Shown here: positions 20,776-33,485 of the stretch, piece after piece
Numbering within the stretch: position 1 is the stretch's first letter
How the letters are laid out: the number at the start of each line of letters is the position of its first letter
From: Zelopaecilomyces penicillatus
Taxonomy: Eukaryota > Ascomycota > Sordariomycetes > Hypocreales > Pseudodiploosporaceae
Length of the DNA stretch: 64,000 nt
Direction: 5' to 3'
Assembly: GCA_005765155.1 (NCBI GenBank)
Contig: VCCP01000002.1
Span: 1,116,001-1,180,000, forward strand
Program-made: the position numbers and the translations under genes
The notes under the pieces: generated by a model
The model's input: only the letters and a program-made list of their open reading frames with translations
The model's database searches: none
What the model was told of the DNA's origin: nothing

Positions 20776-23700
20776 TCAAGATGACCCCAATATCCGAGAA
20801 TAAGCATCCTCAACCTCGCCCGCCAGCTCCAGCAACGTCACAATGACAATCTGGTGAGTCAGGTTTGGTAGCTTGTCTCTGTGCAGCCCAATCCATTCAA
20901 GAGGCGGCGTTGCTTCTCCCATATCCCGCAGTTGGGGGGTTTCGATGATGGGAGCTTCCAGCGCCAGATACTCGTACTTGGACTGTGGCACATTCACCTC
21001 GGCCGTAATCTTTTGCTGCTCGCCGTCTCTCTGCTCCTCATCCGCTTCTGGCACTCCTGTAATCTTCACTGCTGTCATTGGCAGCTCTCGGCCCCAAGTC
21101 TGCTCCAGCGACTTGGAGTGCTTCGCCCACATACCCCTGAGATAGCTGATACGCGAATAGTTCCAACCAACCTCCACCTTACCCTCAAATGCACTCTTGA
21201 AGATGTAGTCTATGTGGTTGCTGTTGGGCGTCTGCCAGGTTTCCATCAACGCTTCAACCCGTGGCACCTTCAGAATTGTTCCTCCGCGAGATCCCGTTGA
21301 TCGCTGCACTACATCTTCAACCGACATCTCGCTCAATGTCTTTGGTGCCTCAATGTTCCGAACTCCTGCAAGTCCAACCCGAAGCTGTCCCAAGGTCATT
21401 CTTAGTATGCTATGGATCCGCCGCTTCTCGACGCTGGCTGCGAATCGTGCATATGCATTCAGTGCCTCTATCTTGAATACTTGATGATCGGAAAAGGTAC
21501 CAGGGAACACGCCGAGATTTAGTGCTTTGAGTGTCACAACCACGTCGGTATGCAAGGAAATGGGGGATTTCGCCATAGTGTCGTCTTCTGGCAACTTGGG
21601 GACCCTTGTCAACGGTTGAGAAACGTTGCGTGTCGTGCTGGATTTCCGCCTCATGAATTTTTCTATTTCCCGTAGAGACGATTCGAAGTTCTCCCTTCTC
21701 TCTTGCATCAGTTTCTGAATGGCCTGGTAGAGTGCCACAGCCTGCGCTACTGAGGTAGTGGTACCGAAAATCTGTACCGCTTCTCCATCAAAGATGGCAA
21801 CCAGGCGGTCACCTCTTCCGTCGCGACTTTCTCGAACGTTGTACATAAGAAACTCCAGAGACGTAATATCTGCCACCAAGAAGGCCTGGTAGTCAAAGGC
21901 GGCTTTTACACGCAGCGCATTGAACGCTAGGGATGCTTGCACCAGCGGAGTTTCGTTCAATGCCTCTTCTCGCTTCGGCCACTGGATTGATGTGCGTAAC
22001 CGAAAGCGTTGCATGGCGATAAACCCACTTAGACGCCCGGTACAATCGATGCCAATCTTGTCAAAGCCAAGGCAGAGATTCTGCTCCCAGTCGGACGTTT
22101 TCTTTGATGATATCCAAAAGTCATGAATCTCGAATACGGACTTTCCTATTGCTTGACCGAGATCTACACTGACATCGAGCGCCGCAATCGAGATAGTCGC
22201 AGTCCAAGGGAAAGCGGCTGTTGCTGCCACCTGCTGATATCGTTGGACTAGATGGCCCTGGGATGTCTCTGTGACTAACTTGGCAACAGGAGCCGAGCCT
22301 CCACGACGTAACTCCTTAGGATACCAAATTTCGCGGAAAAGCAAGAAATCTTGCACCTGTTTTGCGTTGATCGACACCTTCATCGGGCTGACCTTCAGAA
22401 TCAAAGAAACGCCGCTTTTTCCGCTTACATGTTTGCTGTTCATGAATGATAGCGTGACTGTATCGAGCTCAAAACTGCCAGTAGATTCTCTCGAGTACAC
22501 ATGCTGTACTGAAGCCTGAGGTTTGCTCAACACCCCTGAGATGGCGAAAAAGTTACCATGTTCCTGAGACGTGACTGTGTTGAGCGTAAAGTAAACATTA
22601 TCAAAACAGGTTGTAGCCGCAACTCGAGCAATTGGCTGGCAACTCAATGAGAACTCCTGCCTGCAGATACGCAAGCCAAGATTGAGCTTGAGGCGACCCA
22701 GAACAGCACTAGGATCTGCGGTGAGGATGTTATCCTCATCACTGGACTTTTCTGGCTTCAATGTAGGAGGATCCGGGTTCGTAGCTGCCTCGCTGCTGGT
22801 ATCATCATCACTCACAACCTCCTTTACGCTTGAAAGAATGTCCATTATGAGTGGAACAACCGAAGGGTACAAAATATTGCTGGATGCATCGATCTTCACT
22901 TCGCCATACAATGTGGGATCATCTTTTCCGTTATCTCGATATTCTGCTTTCCAAGCTAAGCCAGGGCTGCGAAGAACAGCACCGCTACCGGAATCATCTG
23001 CGTTGAATTGGCCATATTTTCCAGCAAGAGATGGCCGTGCAAATTTGGAGATATTCATCGGGTCAATGACACGTCTCTTGCTTGAAATATAAACAACAGC
23101 ACCAGCGAAATCGGCGTCGATGAATAGATTCTCCAGTCGCTTGTTTCCAAAAATGTTGCGTCGTCGTTCAAAAGTCGGGCTACTCTCGGGCTTTTTAGCC
23201 GGCGTGATCTGCGTGTTCCACTGGGCAGATGCCTGTTGCACATTCTTTGCTGACAGGGAGATGGACTCTACAAGATTGGCAGCAGGTAAGATGAAGCCAG
23301 ATGTCAATCGCAAGTCCAGAGACTCGCCAACAGCCTGGAATGCCATACGCCGGGTGTTAGGTGTCGACACATATGCAATATTAAACACGACTTGAGGAAG
23401 GAGAGCAGAGTGAAGAGATCGGATGGCTCTATCCTGTCCTGGTGGCACGGTCTGAAGTAGTAGATCTTCGATGGAAAGCCTTGCAGACTTTTTCGTTCTC
23501 GTGCCAAACTCAATAAGTTTGATTGACAGGGCAAGGTCTTCTTTGGATGTTGATTGATGATCCGTCTCATCAGCAACAATCCAACAGGCGCGAATGTCTC
23601 GTAGTTCAAAACGATAGACCACAGACGATAGAACAGAGTCGAGTATGTCTGAGTCTTCAAGAGATGTCTCGTCATCATTGAGCGAAATGCGTGGTTTAGA

Positions 23701-26700
23701 TTGTCTCAGCTTCCGCAGGTACTCCAGCTCCCGCGATGTGTCAAGGTCTCTGATCTTGTTTCCCAAGTACCCCAAAACATCAATAGTGGTGGATATTGTT
23801 TCTGGAGATAGATTTATGTCAAGATCGTCGCTTCTGAAGTTGAATGACCATTCTTCTTTCCCGTTTTCAACACATCTAGAGCTGGCAGAGACTGTAACGC
23901 CAGCCCCGAGGCTCCCATAAGACTTTGTGTCCTCCCCTACACCCCTGCGAATGTCAAGTCCAATGTGGCCGAGATTCAAATGTAATTCCGGATACTTCAG
24001 AATTGGGCCATGAGTCTCGTGCCGATTAGACGCTTGCAAATAAACCTTATCCAAGGAGAAGAGAAGCTGAGCAAATGGTTCCGCCTTGGATTTCAATGAT
24101 GTCTTTGCAAACACTTGCAAGCCAGCAAATGCCAGGTGCATGTTATACACAAGTTTTGTGCCGACGATCTGATCCTCTTGAGGCTCCTTGGATCCAAAAA
24201 TGTCAGCAATATGCTCTTGGATAATTTTGCCCTGTTGCTGCATCTCCTCAATCGCACTTGAAATCTGTGGTCGATTCAGTGCGATAAGTAGGTTGTATAT
24301 CGCGGATGCATCTAAACGCATAACCTCCATGGATGATAACACGTTGAGAACATGTTCTGACTTCTGAATTTGCATCATAAGGCGTCCATTGGTGGGAGGC
24401 ACCTGAAGTAGGGAGATCGTTCGAGGCTCATCTCGGACATTGATCTGTATCTCATGGGAATTCTCCTTAATATCAAAGTCAAATATGACTTCTTTCCCAT
24501 AATTGGCAGCGCATGCAGCCCTTGCGACAACGCCAGAGATCTTATACGTGAGTGATTGTAACAACGGGAGGCTGATGCTATAATCATCCAGAAACATGGC
24601 CACATTAATCTTGAAGCTTGAAAGGCGATCTGTCATTTTGACCGAGGGCTGTGTTTTTGGCGATGCGGGAATCTGTTTTTGGATGCGATGTATTTGAGAA
24701 ATTTCATCTCTGAAGAGTAGATCAAGAACCTCCATCAAAGCAAGTGGATCTTGCTTCACTTCCACTGTCAAGCCCTGACTGCTTGCGGTAGATTTGATTG
24801 CATGGAGGGAGGCTTCGTCCGTTTCTTGGAGTTCATGCGATACGAAGAGACTAGGATCTCGAAATTGACACATGCCAAGAAAATTAGAATGACTGTGCAG
24901 TCTCGATGTGACAGCATTGCAATTCATCATGAGACTGGCATGCTCAAAGCTTTCGGTTCCGCTGGAGAAAAGCACCGAGGTTTTGAGTCCGTCACTTAGG
25001 GTTTTTGCGTTGAGATTAATGGTCTCTATTTCGATAGAGCCTTTGTCAATCTCAATTGCGACATGAAATGGAGGTAGAGGAGATGGTTTTGGTTGTGAAT
25101 GTTGCTTTTTAGCTTGTGGTGGCTGTGGCGAAGTCTGTAATTTTTGTTTATTGTATAGATTCAGGACGTCGTCGGCCAGTACACAGAGTTCCCAATTCAA
25201 GTTGAGAGCTGCATCGCCACAAAAAATGTTTAACACAGCCATAGAAGTGTGAGAGTGCTCCATGTTGGGAAGGGGTTCCGAGATCCGCGTTGGCTTCTTT
25301 TCTAGTCTCACGTTGAGATCAATAAGGCCAACCTTGTTCTGTTTTGGACCGGGGTCGAGAACGAAACTCATTTCACCGAGTCTGAAGGCACCCAGTAGAG
25401 GGTATGTGTTGTTATCTTTGTCATCTTGGCCTTCAACATGACCAAAGATTTTCTTAAGTAAAACAGCGTTCGAAAGATCGTCCAAATCCCAGCTGCGCCA
25501 TTGCTGAAACGCTGTGATGACTGACTGGGCGGCATCAGGAGGAACTACGGGTAGCCGACCCCAACAATCTTGCATCAACCTAAAGCTCTTCTGATCTCCC
25601 ATGATTGTCCAGATCTGCCGAAGGCGCATGATCAATTTCCATGAGTCGAACATCCGTACGTGATTTTTTGCGGAACGCAGAACTGCGGATGGTCGGATTA
25701 GAAAGGCCGGATCATTGGTGCCTTGCCCATCCCTAAGCAGGCGTAGGGTCAAATATTTGATACGATCGGACTGATGCGAAATTGTCTGTGATAGTTGAAG
25801 CTGAAGGTCCGACACGATGCTTCCTGTACGATGTATGAGAGAAGCCAGATATTCAATCTTCCCAGAGGCAGTACTTCCAACGATTGAACCGATATCAGCA
25901 TCGAAATAAGTTATATCTTTAGAACCCAACGATACGGTCACATTGTCAATTTGAACCATAACGGCTGCTTGTGGCTCTTCAAGAGAAGACAACCGCTCCG
26001 AGGCAGATACCTCAGCAGAGCCAAGGCGAAGCTGAAGTGACGTTCTGGATATTACCTTATCAGCGGCAGCTACGGTATGTTGATCTATTGTAGTGCGTGT
26101 AATAAGTGTCAATTGAGATATCAGGAGATCGTATTGGTCTTGTTCATCTTGTGAAGGATCCGGTGAGTCAATAGTTGATGAGTTTAGAAACCGTAGATTA
26201 GCTTTTGGTAGCTTGATGAATAATTCTTTGATCTCTCCATGTATGTGGTCCTTTTTCTTAGCATTAAAGATCTCGGTTATAGCGCTGGTTTGGAGGTCAT
26301 CTAACACGTCATCAGGGTCGCTTGGTTGCAAAGCTGCAAGTAATGCAGTTGCATGCCTGACTGCTTCGGGGGTGGCAAAGGCTGTGATGCCCGAAGGAAA
26401 TTCAAGAATAGTGCTAGTTTGGGCATGATCTTCACTGAGACTGTTAGGGTCGATGTCGTTCAACTCAGCAGCTGTGAGGTAAGACGAATCTTCATCAATA
26501 TCCTTGCCGCTCAAGAACGTAGCATTCCGTGCGTCTGGCTCGACGCCATCCAAAGGGAAGTGGGGAGCAAAATACTGGCTTGAAAACGCCACGGACGAAT
26601 GCTCAATGTTGTCCTTTGCCGACCAATCGCCAATTGCACTGTGGAATGAAGAATGGCAACCAGTGGACCCAGAGAATTCCCTTCGATCTAGTGACGGGCG

Positions 26701-29700
26701 AGCATTTCCAAGCGTCATGGACCCTGACAACAGGTAGTCCGTTTGCTGAGTGTTGCTGCGTGATCCTTGGTAAGCCTGAGGCCGGCGAACGCTGCTATTG
26801 CTAGTACTGGACAGCGACAAGAAAGATTGCTGTCTTGTTAGTCTATGTGATTTTCGAGAGCCTGTTGCGCTTTGAGCCAAGCTTTCATCATCGGCACTTT
26901 GAATAAGCGGTAAAGGAACCGGTGGTGCGCATTGCGCTGGAGGGTCCACCACTTCCGGGACAAAGTCACCACCGGAAGCATGGAGCAAAAGGAACTGAGT
27001 TCTATCGGTTCTTTGATCTTCTCGTCGAACGAGATCCTGTTGGATCTGGCGCTCATCTGAAAATTTATATTTCCTTCCAATTGTGGCAATACGGATATCT
27101 GTTTTCAGGTAGGCTTCCGTTTCGACCGGATGTTGTGGCCTCGATTTGTGTTTGGCTGCTGATTCCGCGTTGACGCACGAAACCTGGACGTTTGGAATCG
27201 TAATTTCAGCGCGTTTTGAATAATGCGAGCGTGCCCAGTCGTTACTATTGATATCGATGGTGTCCGTAGAAAAAAGGAAGGCTGTTTCTTCAACGCGTGC
27301 CCAAAGGTGAATCGACTGCACAATAACGCGAGCAAACGTAACATCATAAAAGATTAGAGAGGAATAAGGTACTAGTGCATTCTCAACATCATCAAACGTA
27401 AAGCCGAAAGCGGCTCCACCCTTGGCCAAAGAAGACAAGAACTCGACAGTGCATTCTCCAATGACGGAGCCTACCGAAACGTCCCAGTTGCAGAGGTAAG
27501 TAGGTTCGGACGGAGGGAGGCCGAATGTACGGTGTCCAAACACTCGCACTCCATCAATGAACAGCTGTGTATCAGAAGCCGAATCATCTGGGGATTCCTG
27601 GCCAGTTTTCGGGCTGCCCAATGATAAGCTCAAGGGACTCAGATCAAGTTCCATGTCCATATAGTAGTTGGTGAAGCGAACATCTAAAGACAAGCTAGCA
27701 AGTTCACACTGCACATAGCGGCTGGCAGAATAAAGGTTAGTTGGGAGAAGAAACTGAGGGTCGTCCACTTTTAAGGCAAGAACCACGTCGAGATCATTAG
27801 ATTTTTTGCTTGGAGGACGAATTGAAGGCTCTACATCTGGGTTCTGTTCTTTGCGTTGCAGCTGCTCTTGGTATTCATCCAATGTCCTAAAATGAACATG
27901 GTCTCCGAAATAGTTATCCTTGAGTGACATCACGTATCGCACAAGAAATCCATACAAATAGAGGTATGGTGATTGGCCATGCACCTTCAGAACCAATGTG
28001 TCCGTGTTGGTAGGAGACGTGGTTGCGTTATACTGATAGCTTCCAGCTATCGACAGGCCTTCAATATGACCAAGTTCATTAGAAGCCATAAATGCTGCCT
28101 GTGTGCTTGACTGCGGAGTATGGAGGGCCAGATTGATAACATCAGCCCGGAGATCAAAGGGTATGGAGTTCTTGCTTGGGCGAAACTTATCGAGCGGTAT
28201 CGAAGTCTCCGCTGTTAGTAGAGGGCTCGAAAGAATGATAAAAGAGTTATCATCGAGTGTAGTTGCCTTGTCGATGATGTTTTCATCATTCACATTCATG
28301 TAAATCTGCACGTTTCGCAAACTAACATGGAGGTGGTAGAGAAACGGCGTGAACACCAGATATTCTGCTGGTGGGCCGGTGGACCAATCATCTACTAAAT
28401 CTACCAGAAGGAAGATGTGATCGCGAAGAAGGTATAATTTGAGATTTTCGGAGGCAATGTTAAAATGCCAATTCCGAAGAGTATTCCAGGGCAGAGGGTT
28501 TGATAGATCACAAGAAATTAGCAACGGTCCTGACTGCCACAGAAGATCATGGTTCACACTACTCCATATTTCTGTGCTCGGCAAATCGATGGCAAGGCGA
28601 TTATCGTAACCTGCAGCGGTTGCAACCATGTCCATAGTATAGGTCATGGTGGCATTTGAGGGTATTTTCAACTCAAGCCAACCGGCAGGGCGCACCTGAG
28701 AGACATCCCCTTGACTTGGCTTTTTTATGCGACTCCTTTGTTTTCGTTTTAGGCGTGCCATATCGTGCTTAGCCTGCGGCTCTTTGCCTCGCCAGCGCCA
28801 GTTTTTAGATTCTTCTCGTATGGGGATACGCAATGTTACCATATCTTCCAACTCGATATATAGCTTAAATTTCGTCGCGACCCTCCAAGAACCAGCCGAA
28901 AGAGGCTGGGCAGGCTCTGCATCTTTGGCCATGCTTGGAACGAACACTCGCTGCAAATCAGCACGTTGACGATCGGCCCACGGGCCATAATTCATTGTTC
29001 CACCCTGAACAGAAAAATGAATTCCCCAACCAGGTGGCTCGCAGCCATTAATGTCCATGGGAGAGCCATGCTCCCTCTGGTGATGGGTGTTATCGGCAAC
29101 CTTGCCCACCGCATCCCAGTACATGGTCAACTGAGCTGCTGGAGAGTCTAAGATGCTCGTCACCGCAGCATACTCCACAGATGACCAGCGGGCTCGGTCA
29201 TCCTGATCCCGATCATCGAGATATCGCGAAAGCCCCTGCCACTGATTCGATCCAGGCACATGCGATGCCGCGGTTCCCACGCCGACCCGAGAGTCGCTTG
29301 AAAAGGATTCCACTGATCCTCGCCAGTAAGGGACGAGGTCACGTAGAGAGTTCAAGACTCTACGGCGTTGTTGTCGAAGGAAAGACTTTCTCGGTGGTGG
29401 CTCCGACTGTTGGGCCGTCTCTCTATCTCTCGTCGCCCGAGAGACCTGATCTTCCTTGAAATCCAGGTTGTTCTTCATTTCAATCACTGGATGCTGCAAG
29501 TCTATCTTAAACAGCTGCCGGTATGGGTCAATCGTCTTCGTCTTTGAAGCATCGACATCTCCAGATAGGGATTCTGCCTTGACAACAAGGACAGCTCTCG
29601 TGTTTTCGTTGCCCACGACGACTGCAGGCTTTTGGCATCGTATTTGTATCGGAAATAACTGAAGGATGAATGGCAGTTGTGATTCCTCATCACTACCGTT

Positions 29701-30479
29701 AGGGTTGGTGCTGGAAGACGTTCTGGATCGGCTTCTTGAATATGTCGGCCGACGACTATCCTGTCCACTCTGCCCATCGTCGCCCACTGCTAATTTTGCA
29801 CCGGAAACTCCATGATTATTATTAGTTGATGAGGAAGTCCCCTCTGATGACGGTTGACGGTCTGTGTTCCTTTGACGCAAGCCAGTAGCATCCTTCTCAT
29901 CAGATACACCACTTGATTGGTGTTGTGGAGTGTCGGCTTCGGTAAGACTAGCAAGAATGGACTCATATACGGGGCTACGGTTGTAAACGAACCATTCCAA
30001 GCCAACGAGATTAACGCTAATCCGGCATGGAAGGCTAGAGTTTTTATCCTTTGCAGCTGCTGAATTTCCATCTTTATTGCCTGCGGCGAGAATATCAACC
30101 TCTCTCACTCTGCGCAGCCAGTAGCGCCAGGTGATGTCGCCATGTTGAATAAGGAACGTTTCGTTGGAACCGTGGTATCGTACACCGGTAAAGAAGATCC
30201 GCCCAGCAAGTAGAGATATCTGAAGCGCCTGGATATCTATGTAAATGCGATATCTGTGCCATGTCCAGGTGCGAATGCCGTATGAGACGATGGACGCGAA
30301 TAATCGGTTGAAGTAGAGAAGGAAGAATATCGACAAGAGTCCGCAGACGATGAGAAAGATGATGAACTCGCTAGACTTCAAGTATTAGTTGATTCTATAT
30401 CAATCAATCGTCATATGACTTACAAATTAAAACCAGGATGGGGCTGTCTAGCTATGAGCACATCTCCAAGCTCTGACAT
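20776..30479 (-). CDS. csf1: Csf1-type bridge-like lipid transfer protein (BLTP1/Tweek family)
   Basis: Two exons: a 56-nt first exon (30424-30479) and a 9,595-nt second exon (20776-30370), separated by a 53-nt intron; 3,216 aa. The second exon alone opens at a TTG; splicing supplies the ATG and the PGFNF segment before the membrane anchor. The N-terminus has one membrane helix (EFIIFLIVCGLLSIFFLLY) followed by the family hallmark FNRLFASIVSYGIRTWTWHR and ITWRYWLRRVRE. The rest is a very long series of beta-rich segments, as in proteins that form a hydrophobic groove between membranes. Yeast Csf1 and animal BLTP1 (Tweek/KIAA1109) act at ER contact sites and move phospholipids, with links to phosphatidylethanolamine supply for GPI-anchor synthesis and cold tolerance. 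Ser-rich, low-complexity loops occur near residues 165-245 and about 1190-1250. The protein is slightly longer than yeast Csf1 (about 2,960 aa). Confidence 0.93.
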
Positions 30480-31306
30480 GATGTCGGTATTGCAAGCTTC
30501 GTAATTGAGCCTCCCCACGTCTGGCGACAGGGGCTACCATTGTTCGGATTGTTCAATACGCCGAGTGGCTAGCTATTAGAGCAAGCGATTGCCGGAGTCT
30601 GTTTGCAGTCCAAGGATTGGCGACATGGTTGCGGGTTACTGATGTCTGGCGAAGCTTCCTCGGCATATTGTTGCCGCCCAGGAGGACCTCTCTGACTTTG
30701 GGGATTGGACCGACCTCAACCGCGTCCGTGCAGGCTTTCTTGGCTAGCTAGGTACTTCTGTCCTACCACCACAGTGGCCTGTCTTGCTGTACAGTAGGTC
30801 CCCCAACTTGCCCATCACGATACGCTAACACGAACACAGCCTACTAGCTGCAGCACGTCAAGGTGCTGTTCTAACCTTGCCCCACCTCCTGTCCAGTAGA
30901 CATGCAGAGGTACCTAATCATCGAATTGCACTGTTTCCGACAATTGGATGCGTCACCACAATCCAAGCACAGGCACTTTTGCTGAAGCCTCAGTGCCCAC
31001 GGCTCAAAACGGCCGCCTAAAAACATAATTCCGTGCCGATCTATTAGCTCGCCGGCGCCCTTGTTGTCTGCGTAATCGCCACTCCACGCTACACGCATCA
31101 TCAAGCCTTGGATTGACAGTGTCCACGTGTGGCTTTCGTCATCACCTGAGAGCTCGCTAGACTATCCTCCAGGCACCATCGCTACGCGACATTCGAAGCC
31201 TTCAAAGCAAAAGGCGGCTGCACATTGCGACGATGAGATAAGGCTGCTTGCACTGCCTCCTGTCTATCGCTACGATCAGGCGCTTGGGAGAGTTGGACCT
31301 GCCATC
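30480..31306. other. Divergent promoter between csf1 and the DUF300 gene
   Basis: An 827-bp interval between the head-to-head starts at 30479 (-) and 31307 (+). It has no coding frame of interest and presumably holds both promoters. One GGTAC-type motif occurs near 30750. Confidence 0.55.
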
Positions 31307-33109
31307 ATGTCGGGTACAGGTCAGAAGTTCACATATGCCACCACGGTGGTGGCTGGCGTTGCATCTTTGGTAGCGACGGTGCTATCCGTTCTGTAAGTGG
31401 TTCATTCTGTTTTGGCATTTGGGGATGATGGTCTAATCAGTATGTTGATAGTTCGATATGGCTTCAAGGCAAGAACTATCGCAAACCTTTACTACAGAGA
31501 TACGTTGTTCGTATCCTGCTCATGGTACCAATCTACTCGATCGCATCATGGACAAGCATGATTTCTCTTCGAGCCGCCGCTTTTGTCGATCCTATCCGAG
31601 ATATGTACGAAGCTTTTACAATTTACACGTTCTTCCAGCTCCTGATCAACTATCTTGGAGGTGAGCGTGCGGTCATTATTATGACACACGGACGAGCTCC
31701 GGTCCATCACCTGTGGCCGATGAACTATGTTCTTCCCAAGGTTGACATTTCAGATCCATACACATTCCTCTCAATAAAACGCGGTATACTCCAATATGCC
31801 TGGCTCAAGCCTATCCTTGGTATTGCGGCTATCATTATGAAGGCCACAGGGACTTACCAAGAAGGCTACATTGCAGTCAGCTCTGGCTACTTTTGGAGCG
31901 GCATAATTTACAACATCAGCGTCTCTCTCAGCTTATACTCTCTCGGCTTGTTCTGGGTGTGCATGCATAAGGACCTGCTACCATTCCGGCCCGTTCCCAA
32001 ATTTCTATGCATCAAGCTGATTATTTTTGCCTCCTACTGGCAAGGCTTCTTCTTGTCCATTCTCGTCTGGATCGGTGCCATTCCTGACGATGTTGAGGGA
32101 TACACTCGTGACAATCTAGCTGCAGCTATACAGGACGCCCTGATCTGCGTTGAAATGCCTATATTCGCTGTGGCACATTGGTATGCCTTTTCTTGGCACG
32201 ACTTCGCCGATAACAATATTCTGTCTGCACGGATGACTCTTCGACACGCAATGCGTGACTCTTTTGGAATCAGAGATCTCATTGAAGATTCCAAAGAGAC
32301 ATTCAGGGGCGACAAATACGGTTACCGAGTGTTCGATTCAGGAGACAAAGTCATGGCTCATGAAGATTCCAGGTCAAGGCTAGCGCGACTTGATGAGGGA
32401 ATGCGGTACGAGCGTGGAGGCAAAGGAAAATATTGGATTCCAAAACCTGGAGAGGTGAACTCGACAGCACCGTTGCTCGGCCCTAATGGCGCCTCGAGCT
32501 CAAGTCGCCCTGATCAGATTAACGATAACACGCATGGGACGTTTGAAGAGCCGGAAATAGACCCTGAGGATGATCGCCTATATGATAAGGCGCGACAACT
32601 TGAATATGGAGACTGGAATGTAAGTTTATTTTTTCAAAATGTCTATCTGCCTAGCACTTCATCCTAACGCAATACAGTACCCCGTTATTACCGCCAGCGA
32701 GCCGTTAAGAGAGCGATATAGGTCATGGGCCAGTTCATCGGGAACTAGTACTCCGGCTCTTTCGTCGAACACTCCAAGATCACCGGACTTTTTTGAAACC
32801 AGTTCATCTCAGTCGAGAGGAAAGCAAAGGAGTGTTGAACAGCCACCTGCTGTTGCAATAAAAAAGAAGAAAAAGACCAAAAAGGTTGTGAAACACCCAG
32901 AACCTGATCCTTCTAAACTTGGGCTAGGGCGGGGTCCCCCAACAGCAGACAGTGAAACCCAGGGGTTTGATGGAGCTGGACCTACGGGATTGGGGGAAGC
33001 TGTTCAACGGCAACAAAACGCGGGATCGCAGGAGCCGCAAGAGCACACTTCCGATTACAACGTCCCCGAAAGCGAAGAGTTTCGCAATGTTTGGGGTGGT
33101 GATAAATAG
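31307..33109 (+). CDS. DUF300 / OST-alpha (TMEM184-like) membrane protein
   Basis: Three exons, 31307-31392, 31452-32619 and 32678-33109 (introns 59 and 58 nt), encode 561 aa. The first ~280 residues form a seven-helix membrane domain of the organic-solute-transporter-alpha/TMEM184 family. Segments seen are TYATTVVAGVASLVATVLSV, RILLMVPIYSIASW, FTIYTFFQLLINYLGGERAV, GILQYAWLKPILGI, IIYNISVSLSLYSLGLFW, KFLCIKLIIFASYWQGFFL and VEMPIFAVAHWYAFSWHDF. The conserved QGFFLS and H-W-YAF motifs and the internal LEYGDWNYPVI joint confirm the second splice. The C-terminal ~280 residues are cytosolic, Ser/Lys-rich and disordered, with a KKKKKTKK stretch. Animal relatives transport bile acids or steroids or serve vacuolar/endosomal functions; the fungal substrate is unknown. 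It is transcribed divergently from csf1. Confidence 0.9.
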
Positions 33110-33485
33110 GACATATGTATAGTCTGGGTGTGTTTGATGTCAAGTGTCAGAAGCCATACCGTTTATAGTACCATGTTGCGGTAAAGGTAGCATAGCGTGG
33201 CGTTTCTGGGTTGGTTGGAATAAACACCAAATGCTTTCATGATTGATATGTGTTGTGACAAAGTACTTGATGCCCATTTCTATGTATGCTTCTGACGTCC
33301 TACTTTTCTATAATTCTCCACAAGGGAAGGACATTGTGGTTGTTAAGATGTTACAAAGAGAGAAATATGCATTTGGATTGCTAGAGAACTGGACCAACCA
33401 GCAGATGGAAAACAGAAATGGAAATATGAACATGATGTGTCATATGTACGAAAGATCTAATTAATTACAAAGAAATACACTTTCG
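33110..33485. other. Convergent 3' intergenic region
   Basis: This interval separates the ends of the DUF300 gene (+) and the GH92 gene (-). It is AT-rich with no coding signal, presumably 3' untranslated sequence of both genes. Confidence 0.5.
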
